Shown: one piece after another, positions 1 to 5,773 of the stretch | Numbering within the stretch: the first letter of the stretch is position 1 | How the letters are laid out: each line of letters begins with the position of its first letter | Notes under the pieces: generated by a model | The model's input: the letters and a program-made list of their open reading frames with translations, nothing else | What the model was told of the DNA's origin: nothing | The model's database searches: none | Assembly (NCBI GenBank): GCA_002389385.1 | Contig: DGOK01000029.1 | Location: 1-13,004 of the forward strand | DNA length: 13,004 nucleotides | DNA from: Rhodospirillaceae bacterium UBA4468 | Lineage (GTDB): Bacteria; Pseudomonadota; Alphaproteobacteria; Rhodospirillales; Casp-alpha2 | Direction of reading: 5' to 3' | Position numbers and translations under genes: made by a program

Positions 1-166
1 GATTTATGAGACCATCTTCGCCATACTTCTCGTAGGACTGGCGCCAACGATAAAAGCTGGTTCGGCCAATCCCAAAATAACGGCACGTCTTGGCTACATG
101 CCCGGTCTCCTCAGCATATCTAAGAATGCGTAGTTTGCGTTGAATCTCGCGCTGATCGGTGTTCAT
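1..166 (-). CDS. IS481-family transposase, N-terminal part (runs off left edge)
   Basis: Reading the minus strand from 166 gives MNTDQREIQRKLRILRYAEE and then a helix-turn-helix with the motif TCRYFGIGRTSFYRWRQSYE, followed by GEDGLIN at the edge. This is the typical N-terminus of IS481-family DDE transposases, which bind the element ends through this domain; the catalytic DDE part lies outside the window. I chose the ATG at 166 because AGGAG (180-176) lies 9 bases upstream; the in-frame ATG at 172 would be too close to it. No stop codon interrupts the visible 55 codons, so the copy could be intact. The family name rests on remembered similarity. Confidence 0.8.
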   Translation of the reverse strand, partial: MNTDQREIQRKLRILRYAEETGHVAKTCRYFGIGRTSFYRWRQSYEKYGEDGLIN

Positions 167-244
167 AAACATCTTCTCCTCAGAAAATTAAGAGGTTAAT
201 GAAAATGTTCCGCGAGTAACGACATATCTACACTGTGATAAACA
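1..244 (-). mobile_element. Partial IS481-family insertion sequence, gene-proximal end
   Basis: The transposase start at 166 is followed outward by about 75 bases of leader. The recognisable IS3 remnant then begins near 245, so the IS481 element probably ends close to 244 and sits inside the older IS3 copy. The junction is marked by a small inverted repeat, CTGTG-ATAAA-CACAG (233-247). The other element end is outside the window, so neither the inverted repeats nor a target duplication can be checked. The exact border is an inference. Confidence 0.4.
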
Positions 245-505
245 CAGAGCAAGATCGAGCGATGGCATCAGATACTGAAAAACCGCATCCTGCTGAATAA
301 CTACTTCTTCCCAGCAGGCCTTGAAGCGCAGATCGAGGCCTTCGTCGATCATTATAATCATCAGAGATACCATGAGAGCATCAACAACCTCACGCCCGCA
401 GATGTTTACTTCGGGCGCGGACAATCAATTTTAAAATAACGAGAAAGGATCAAACGGAAAACAAAGGAGATCCAGCGCTTGCAATACCGCAAATACGCCG
501 CTTAG
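242..505 (+). pseudogene. IS3-family transposase (orfB) C-terminal remnant with in-frame stop
   Basis: Frame 2 reads KIERWHQILKNRILLNNYFF, then AQIEAFVDHYNHQRYHESIN and NLTPADVYFGRG, the well-known C-terminus of IS3-family orfB integrases after the last catalytic glutamate. A TAA at 437-439 stands where relatives have Gln (…K-Q-RERIKRKT…), which fits CAA changed to TAA. The same frame then continues with RERIKRKTKEIQRL to a natural-looking TAG at 503-505. Upstream, a TAA at 239-241 and the IS481 element cut the gene off, so the DDE domain is missing. The copy is dead both by 5' truncation and by the nonsense codon. Confidence 0.8.
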
Positions 506-720
506 TATTATCAACAAGATGAGCCAGATCCTCTCTTAGATTAGGACGTTGAGTGTTCCAATTGCATGACGACGGACATTTAATTATAAGGGTGGGCCAA
601 CTCAATGGCGGAAGATCAGTTGGAATAAACCCACCTGTTGCACTAGCTACTTGAATTCGCGTATAAATACAAAGTTATGGTATTGATGTTAGGCATAAAT
701 ATTTTTTACAAGAAATTAAT
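506..720. other. Intergenic stretch: IS3 right-end remnant, then motA leader
   Basis: The first 70 bases after the transposase stop look like the non-coding tail of the IS3 element, probably ending near GACGACGGACA (568-578). From about 580 the composition becomes clearly AT-rich and continues so into motA. I see no further gene, no RNA gene and no strong hairpin here. The IS boundary is judged by resemblance only. Confidence 0.4.
638..667 (+). promoter_or_regulatory. Candidate sigma-70 promoter of motAB
   Basis: TTGCAC (638-643) and TATAAA (662-667) are separated by 18 bases and lie about 55 bases before the motA start. The match to consensus is reasonable, but the region is AT-rich, so a chance match is possible. 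Confidence 0.35.
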
Positions 721-1485
721 ATGAAGATAGATTTTGCAACAATAATCGGTCTATCAATTGGAATAACAATAGTTGTGCTAGCTATTGGAAACCAGTCAGA
801 CTTTAGTATATTTATAAATTTACCTGGTTTAGCTATTGTTGCGGGTGGAACATTTGCTTCCACTATGATAAAATTCCCTATATCAGGGGTCTTTATTTCC
901 CTGCCAATAGGACTAAAGGCAGCTTTTTCCAACGATAACATAAAAGAAACAGAACTTATTACATTGTCAGTTAAGTTGGTAAAAATAGCCAGAAAATTAA
1001 GTCTGCTCGCCTTGGAAAAAGAAAAGGTGCCAAATGTTTTTTTTCGAAAGGGAATGCAACTAGCGGCTGATGGAAAAGATGAACGTTATATCAGAAAAGT
1101 ACTAACAGATCAGATTTTGCAGGAAATCCGAAGGGAAGAAGTAGGTTCTAATGTTTTTGACGCTATTGGCGATAGCGCTCCTGCTTTTGGGATGTTTGGA
1201 ACCCTTGTTGGGCTGATACAGATGCTCAGTAATATGGAAGATCCTAATACAATTGGTCCTGCAATGGCGGTGGCTTTATTAACAACATTGTATGGTGTTC
1301 TAATTTCCCAGCTTATTGCATACCCTATCAGTCAAAAATTGATGTCTAAATTAGAAAAACAAAAATCACAGCAAGAATTAATGATAGAATGTATTGTTGG
1401 CATTCAAAATTTGCTAAATCCACAAGATTTAAGAGATAGATTAGAGCCCTATTTGCCGAGAAATAAATCTATTCGAGATGAATAG
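721..1485 (+). CDS. motA: Flagellar stator protein MotA/PomA
   Basis: The 254-residue product has the MotA/PomA layout: two hydrophobic segments near the N-terminus (about 7-23 and 31-50), a large charged cytoplasmic loop, and two more segments (about 152-170 and 179-203). The last two carry the conserved prolines in DSAPAFGMFGTLVGL (P154) and GPAMAVALLTTLYGV (P180). With MotB it forms the ion channel that drives flagellar rotation, acting in the inner membrane. The N-terminus resembles the sodium-type PomA more than the proton-type MotA, but I cannot settle the ion. There is no strong ribosome site before the ATG. The motB start lies 2 bases after the stop. The coding sequence is noticeably more AT-rich than the catabolic genes downstream, which may reflect horizontal transfer. 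Confidence 0.9.
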   Translation: MKIDFATIIGLSIGITIVVLAIGNQSDFSIFINLPGLAIVAGGTFASTMIKFPISGVFISLPIGLKAAFSNDNIKETELITLSVKLVKIARKLSLLALEKEKVPNVFFRKGMQLAADGKDERYIRKVLTDQILQEIRREEVGSNVFDAIGDSAPAFGMFGTLVGLIQMLSNMEDPNTIGPAMAVALLTTLYGVLISQLIAYPISQKLMSKLEKQKSQQELMIECIVGIQNLLNPQDLRDRLEPYLPRNKSIRDE

Positions 1486-1487
1486 AT

Positions 1488-2165
1488 ATGAGAGATTCCA
1501 AAAAAGATAAGTGGTTAACAACATTCGGAGACTTGATGGCTCTCCTTTTTGCGCTTTTTGTTTTGTTGATTTCGTTTTCAGAAATAAATCCTGAAACGTT
1601 TGAAAAACATGCGGCTAAAATGTCATCAGCTTTTAATCAAGAAGTTCCCATATTTAAAAGTAAAATAAAAGATGCAAAATTTGAAATAAATGACGAAGAT
1701 ACCTTTGCCGATAAAGCCGATAATTATATTCTTGATGTAAATAAAACAATTATTGAAAAATTCGTCAGTAATATTATCCATAAAGATAAAAATCTTAGAT
1801 ATTCAATTAATGACGATGAGGTTAAGTTGATATTACCTAGCCAATATCTTTTTGAATCAGGAAGCGCGGTGTTAAAACAAAGTGTTTATGATCTAATGCT
1901 GAAGATTACTGATATATTCGCTTATGCAAAAGGCGAAGTTATGTTTGCTGGACACACTGACGATGTATCAATAAACACACCAGAGTTTCCAAGTAATTGG
2001 CATTTATCAGCAGCAAGAGCAAGTGCTCTTGCTCAGCTAGTAGTTACGAAAGGACAGATAGATCCAAAAAAAATTAAGGTGATTGGTTTATCAAGCAACT
2101 TTCCAATAAGCAAAGTTAGATCAGAAAATAGAAGAGTGGAAATTTCTTTTAAAATCAAAAGTTAA
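1488..2165 (+). CDS. motB: Flagellar stator protein MotB/PomB
   Basis: The 225-residue product begins with a short cytoplasmic tail and one membrane segment (about 16-32) carrying the ion-binding aspartate D15 in WLTTFGDLMALLFALFVLL. A linker and a C-terminal OmpA-like peptidoglycan-binding domain follow (about 117-223) with GHTDDV, the NWHLSAARA motif and NRRVEISF. It anchors the stator to the cell wall and forms the ion path with MotA. It is translated 2 bases after motA, so the two are surely co-transcribed. The protein is short and ends very soon after NRRVEI, but the domain looks complete. The IS6-family element starts only 17 bases after the stop, so downstream sequence may have been lost. 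Confidence 0.9.
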   Translation: MRDSKKDKWLTTFGDLMALLFALFVLLISFSEINPETFEKHAAKMSSAFNQEVPIFKSKIKDAKFEINDEDTFADKADNYILDVNKTIIEKFVSNIIHKDKNLRYSINDDEVKLILPSQYLFESGSAVLKQSVYDLMLKITDIFAYAKGEVMFAGHTDDVSINTPEFPSNWHLSAARASALAQLVVTKGQIDPKKIKVIGLSSNFPISKVRSENRRVEISFKIKS

Positions 2166-2181
2166 GTATAAGTCTCTTGTC

Positions 2182-2200
2182 GGCACTGTCAGAGGAAAAC
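2182..2200 (+). repeat. Left terminal inverted repeat of the IS6-family element
   Basis: GGCACTGTCAGAGGAAAAC pairs with the right end, which read inward is GGCAGTGTCAGAGGAAAAC, matching at 18 of 19 positions. Confidence 0.85.
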
Positions 2201-2240
2201 TCACTTTGACGATGTCGCAGCATTCCCATAATGTTTTGGG

Positions 2241-2948
2241 ATAAAAAATCCCAATCCTTTTCGCTATTTTAAAACATCACCGGAGATCATTCGTCTCGCC
2301 GTGATGATGTATGTCAGATTTCCACTTTCTCTTCGAAATGTAGAAGATCTCCTCCATGAACGAGGCATTGATATTTGCCATGAAACGGTCAGGTATTGGT
2401 GGAACAAATTTGGCCCACTTTTCGCTGGGGAGATCAGCAAGAAACGAATGCACCCAATTCCCAAACACTCAAATTGGAAATGGCATCTTGATGAGGTCTT
2501 TGTGAAAATCAACGGTGAGACCCATTATCTTTGGCGAGCTGTTGATCATGAGGGCGAGGTTCTTGAAACCTTTGTATCCAAAGGTAGAGACCGAAAAGCA
2601 GCGTTAGATTTTCTTAAGAGAATTTTGAAAAAATACGGCGCTCCAAAAGTCATCGTGACTGATAGACTAAAATCATATCGCGCCGCTATGAAAATTAGCG
2701 GTAACGAATTTTCACAGGAAGTAGGGCGCTGGAAAAATAACAGATGTGAAAACTCTCATCTTCCTTTTCGACGGCGAGAATACGCCATGTTGAAGTATAG
2801 GCGGATGCGAAGTTTGCAAAAATTCGTCTCAATCCACGCTTCAATTTTCAACCACTTCAACAAGGAACGTCACCTAAATTCTAGAGATAGATATAAGGTT
2901 CAACGTGAAGCTGCTCTTGTTGAGTGGCAGCAACTCTGTGCTGCATAA
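2241..2948 (+). CDS. IS6-family DDE transposase, start codon missing or frameshifted
   Basis: From the GTG at 2301 the frame encodes 215 residues with the IS6 pattern: MMMYVRFPLSLRNVEDLL, a CHETVRYWW helix-turn-helix, then acidic residues in HLDEVFVKI, VTDRLKSY and NNRCENSH, and a C-terminus ending EWQQLCAA. Family members carry about 20 further N-terminal residues. These are present in frame (NPNPFRYFKTSPEIIRLA, 2247-2300), but the codon where Met is expected is ATA (2241-2243). An ATG at 2231 lies in another frame (MFWDKK) and would join this one if the run of six A (2243-2248) were one base shorter. So the gene may be inactive, use GTG/ATG at 2301-2307, or depend on slippage. The rest is intact and ends with TAA at 2946-2948. 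Confidence 0.75.
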   Translation: MKNPNPFRYFKTSPEIIRLAVMMYVRFPLSLRNVEDLLHERGIDICHETVRYWWNKFGPLFAGEISKKRMHPIPKHSNWKWHLDEVFVKINGETHYLWRAVDHEGEVLETFVSKGRDRKAALDFLKRILKKYGAPKVIVTDRLKSYRAAMKISGNEFSQEVGRWKNNRCENSHLPFRRREYAMLKYRRMRSLQKFVSIHASIFNHFNKERHLNSRDRYKVQREAALVEWQQLCAA

Positions 2949-3039
2949 AATTGGCTTATCATTGCCATACTGAGACGAGTTCACATTCTTCTGACAGCGC
3001 CAGGAAAAGTAAGATTTAGACCAGTTGTCGTCAGAAGCC

Positions 3040-3058
3040 GTTTTCCTCTGACACTGCC
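3040..3058 (-). repeat. Right terminal inverted repeat of the IS6-family element
   Basis: On the plus strand it reads GTTTTCCTCTGACACTGCC, the reverse complement of the left repeat except at one base. A looser direct copy of its inner part lies at 2986-3001. Confidence 0.85.
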
Positions 3059-3086
3059 CTCCCGCATAAACGAAGTGATGAATGTG

Positions 3087-3105
3087 ATTTCAATAAAAAT
3101 GAAAT
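3087..3105 (+). promoter_or_regulatory. Putative LysR-type operator, copy 1
   Basis: ATTTCA-ATAAAAA-TGAAAT has perfect 6-base arms around 7 bases. The centre contains the LysR T-N11-A motif (TCA-N7-TGA). The same arms and spacing occur directly in front of the lysR gene at 11195-11213. Binding is inferred. Confidence 0.6.
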
Positions 3106-3120
3106 TATATTCAGTTAATT

Positions 3121-3144
3121 AATTTTGACTGAAGTCACAAAATT
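3121..3144 (+). promoter_or_regulatory. Second dyad site in the aldehyde dehydrogenase promoter
   Basis: The arms AATTTTGACT and AGTCACAAAATT flank the bases GA. They pair fully except for two extra bases (CA) in the right arm. The position near the likely -35 region fits an activation site or a repressor operator. Confidence 0.4.
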
Positions 3145-3210
3145 CCCGCAATGTATAAGTAATATTGGCTAGAGGGTGTGCGATATACATCAAAGATGCA
3201 TTGAGGAATT

Positions 3211-4662
3211 ATGACAACCCAGAAATTCAATTTTATTGCAGGCGAATGGCACGCTGGTGAATATGAAATCGAGAATAGAAACCCTTCAGATACTTCGGAT
3301 CTGATTGGGCTCTTTGCTCAAGCAGGCGAACATCAATTGGACTTAGCATTGGATGCTGCACGTGCCGCGCAAGTTGAGTGGGCGAGTACAGGTATCGAAC
3401 GTCGATACACTGCGTTAATGGGGATTGGCGAAGAGTTAATTAAGCGGTCAGCGGAACTAGGTGAATTGCTGTCACGCGAAGAAGGCAAACCTTTAGCCGA
3501 AGGTAAAGGCGAGATCCACCGGGCAGGGCAGTTCTTTACATATTATGCCGCCGAAACTTTACGTCAGATTGGAGACAATGCTGATTCAGTACGAGATGGA
3601 ATTGAAATAGACGTTCGCCGTGAACCCATTGGTGTGGTCGCAATCATCTCGCCTTGGAATTTTCCGACCGCCACGGCTAGCTGGAAAATTGCACCGGCCT
3701 TAGCCTTCGGGAATGCGATTTTATGGAAGCCCGCTAATGCGACACCGGCCTCAGCAGTAGCTCTGGCCGAGATCATTGCCAAACAAGATTTACCAAAGGG
3801 CTTATTCAATCTCGTCATGGGATCAGGTCGTTCAATTGGCCAGCGTCTGGTGGAAAGCCCTAAAGTCGATGCAATTTCTTTCACAGGTTCAGTGCCGGTC
3901 GGTAAAGGAATTGCAGCAGCGGCTATTCAGAACTTGACCAAAATACAATTGGAAATGGGCTCGAAGAACGCCCTTGTGGTGATGGATGACGCCGATCTTG
4001 ATATCGCCGTCACGTGCGCGCTCAGTGGGGCTTTCGGTGGCACGGGTCAGAAATGTACGGCATCTTCACGTCTCGTTGTGCATGAAGATATCCATGACGC
4101 CTTCGTGGAAAAACTTGTCGCTGGCACACAAGCTCTGAAAGTTGGGCATGCGCTTAATATAGGAACGCAAATCGGGCCAGCAGTGAGTGCTGAACAATTT
4201 AAAAGCAATCTCAACTATATTAATATTGGAAAGTCTGAGGGTGCAGAACTGTTATGCGGTGGAGAGCGTCTGGATATGCCAACTGAAGGCCATTACATGG
4301 CACCTGCAGTATTTGCCAGTTCGACCAATACTATGCGCATCAACCGCGAGGAAATGTTTGCGCCCATTGCTTGCGTCCTAAAAGTAGGTTCTTACGAAGA
4401 TGCGATCGCTACAGTGAATGATACGAACTTTGGCTTAACGTCGGGTATCGTTACACATTCATTGGCCCGTGCAACTCATTTCAGACGCAACGTTCGTACT
4501 GGTTGCGTCACTGTAAATTTGCCGACAGCGGGCACCGATTATCATGTGCCATTTGGTGGTCGCGGTGACAGTTCATACGGATCTCGCGAGCAAGGCTCTT
4601 ATGCCGCTGAATTCTATACTACCGTTAAGACAGCATACATCGCTGCTGGAAATCCGGAGTAA
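3211..4662 (+). CDS. Aldehyde dehydrogenase, alpha-ketoglutaric semialdehyde type
   Basis: This 483-residue cytoplasmic NAD(P)-dependent aldehyde dehydrogenase has the full set of motifs: SPWNFP (N150), the cofactor lysine in LWKPAN (K173), FTGSVPVG (224-231), the general base E248 in LEMGSKN, the catalytic cysteine C282 in TGQKCTASS, and REEMFAP (379-385). The sequence around the cysteine and the C-terminal segment TAGTDYHVPFGGRGDSSYG resemble alpha-ketoglutaric semialdehyde (2,5-dioxovalerate) dehydrogenases, which make 2-oxoglutarate in hydroxyproline, arabinose and glucarate breakdown. The exact substrate here is an inference. GAGGAA (3203-3208) is a suitable ribosome site for the ATG at 3211. 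It is the first gene of the operon, and the next start lies 5 bases after its stop. Confidence 0.85.
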   Translation: MTTQKFNFIAGEWHAGEYEIENRNPSDTSDLIGLFAQAGEHQLDLALDAARAAQVEWASTGIERRYTALMGIGEELIKRSAELGELLSREEGKPLAEGKGEIHRAGQFFTYYAAETLRQIGDNADSVRDGIEIDVRREPIGVVAIISPWNFPTATASWKIAPALAFGNAILWKPANATPASAVALAEIIAKQDLPKGLFNLVMGSGRSIGQRLVESPKVDAISFTGSVPVGKGIAAAAIQNLTKIQLEMGSKNALVVMDDADLDIAVTCALSGAFGGTGQKCTASSRLVVHEDIHDAFVEKLVAGTQALKVGHALNIGTQIGPAVSAEQFKSNLNYINIGKSEGAELLCGGERLDMPTEGHYMAPAVFASSTNTMRINREEMFAPIACVLKVGSYEDAIATVNDTNFGLTSGIVTHSLARATHFRRNVRTGCVTVNLPTAGTDYHVPFGGRGDSSYGSREQGSYAAEFYTTVKTAYIAAGNPE

Positions 4663-4667
4663 AGATC

Positions 4668-5690
4668 ATGAACCGCAGCTATAGAATTGACTGCCTGCAA
4701 TATGCTAATTGGTCGGAAAAAATTTTCCATGAGATGCATGAAGGTGGTGTTGATGCTGTTCATGTGACAATTGCCTATCACGAAAACTTTCGAGAAACCG
4801 TTCTCAATATCGAGCAGTGGAACAGATGGTTTGAGCGTTTCCCGGCATTGATATTTAAAGGCCGGACAGGTGATGATGTTCGTCTTGCGCGCAATACCAA
4901 TCGTACAGCCATTTTTTTCGGCTTCCAAAATGCTTCGCCCATCGAAGATGATATTGGTCTGGTCGAAATTGTACATGCATTGGGCGCTCGCTTTATGCAA
5001 TTGAGTTACAACAATCAATCTCTGCTGGCGACTGGATGTTATGAAGCTGAAGATCCAGGAATCACGCGTATGGGTCGCCAGGTCATCAAGGAAATGAACC
5101 GTGTTGGCCTAGTAATCGACATGAGCCATTCAGCAGAACGTTCGACAATGGAAGCCATAGAATTATCAGATCGCCCAATCGCCATCACTCATGCTAACCC
5201 GGCATCATGGCATCCTGCACTGCGCAATAAACCTGATGATGTTCTCCGTGCGCTTGGTCAATCCGGTGGCATGCTCGGGCTTTCAGTCTATCCACACCAT
5301 CTAAAAGATAAGTCAGATTGCACGCTGGAAAGCTTTTGCGAAATGGCTGCGCGCACTGTTGATCTCATGGGCCCCGGTTGTGTTGGTATCGGTTCGGATC
5401 TTTGCCAAGATCATCCGGATAGCGTCGTTGAATGGATGCGAGTGGGCCGCTGGACCAAGGAAATCGACTATGGAGAAGGTTCACAAAGCAATGCGGGCTT
5501 TCCGAATATGCCGTCCTGGTTCAATGACAGTCGGGATTTTGGGAATATCGAAAATGGCCTTCGCGCAGCAGGTCTCGATGACAAAGAGGTTTCAGGAATA
5601 ATGGGTGAGAACTGGTTGAATTTTTATGATCGCAGCTTCGCACCACAAGGCAAAGAGGTTGAATGTGGCCGAGACACCGCTGCGGAATAA
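4668..5690 (+). CDS. Peptidase M19 (membrane dipeptidase)-like protein with altered metal site
   Basis: The 340-residue product has the M19 renal-dipeptidase fold signature: VIDMSHSAERS (H154), IAITHANPAS (H175), GIGSDLCQD (D244) and a C-terminal GENWLNFY. No signal peptide is visible, so a cytoplasmic location is likely. The usual N-terminal His-x-Asp metal motif after the first strand is replaced by IDCLQYANW (7-15), and the bridging Glu of the family appears to be Q87 in FFGFQNASP. The metal site is therefore incomplete by classical standards and an ordinary dipeptidase role is doubtful. From memory, close relatives lie beside dimethylglycine catabolism genes in Pseudomonas (PA5396 type), suggesting a link with methylated amine breakdown. 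GGAG at the end of the preceding gene (4656-4659) serves as ribosome site, so translation is coupled. Confidence 0.85.
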   Translation: MNRSYRIDCLQYANWSEKIFHEMHEGGVDAVHVTIAYHENFRETVLNIEQWNRWFERFPALIFKGRTGDDVRLARNTNRTAIFFGFQNASPIEDDIGLVEIVHALGARFMQLSYNNQSLLATGCYEAEDPGITRMGRQVIKEMNRVGLVIDMSHSAERSTMEAIELSDRPIAITHANPASWHPALRNKPDDVLRALGQSGGMLGLSVYPHHLKDKSDCTLESFCEMAARTVDLMGPGCVGIGSDLCQDHPDSVVEWMRVGRWTKEIDYGEGSQSNAGFPNMPSWFNDSRDFGNIENGLRAAGLDDKEVSGIMGENWLNFYDRSFAPQGKEVECGRDTAAE

Positions 5691-5713
5691 TCCAAAGGGG
5701 GATTTTATACTAA

Positions 5714-5731
5714 GAGTGCGTTCGAACACTC
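5714..5731 (+). repeat. Short inverted repeat between dipeptidase-like gene and BCCT gene
   Basis: GAGTG and CACTC flank CGTTCGAA in the 83-base gap between the two genes. It could form a small hairpin or bind a protein, but the arms are only 5 bases and no T run follows. Confidence 0.25.
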
Positions 5732-5773
5732 AGCAACTGAAAACAGGTAGAAACATTCGCGAGGAGTTTATAA

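Larger units (their letters stand above)
2182..3058 (+). mobile_element. IS6-family insertion sequence, about 877 bp
   Basis: The element is bounded by 19-bp terminal inverted repeats (2182-2200 and 3040-3058) differing at one position, with a single IS6-family transposase frame between them. IS6 elements normally make an 8-bp target duplication, but the flanks here (CTCTTGTC on the left, CTCCCGCA on the right) do not match. This suggests an older event or recombination between copies that changed one flank. Its left end lies 17 bases after motB. Confidence 0.85.
3059..3210. promoter_or_regulatory. Regulatory region of the aldehyde dehydrogenase operon
   Basis: This 152-base stretch lies between the IS6 element and the first catabolic gene. 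It holds two dyad-symmetric sites (3087-3105 and 3121-3144) and a possible -10 box TATAAG (3154-3159). If transcription starts near 3166, the two sites are centred near -70 and -34, the usual positions of the recognition and activation sites of LysR-type activators. The -10 assignment is a guess. Confidence 0.5.

Noticed and set aside
188..424. 78-residue minus-strand frame near the left edge
   Set aside because: The plus strand here clearly encodes the IS3-family transposase C-terminus, so the minus frame is a shadow.
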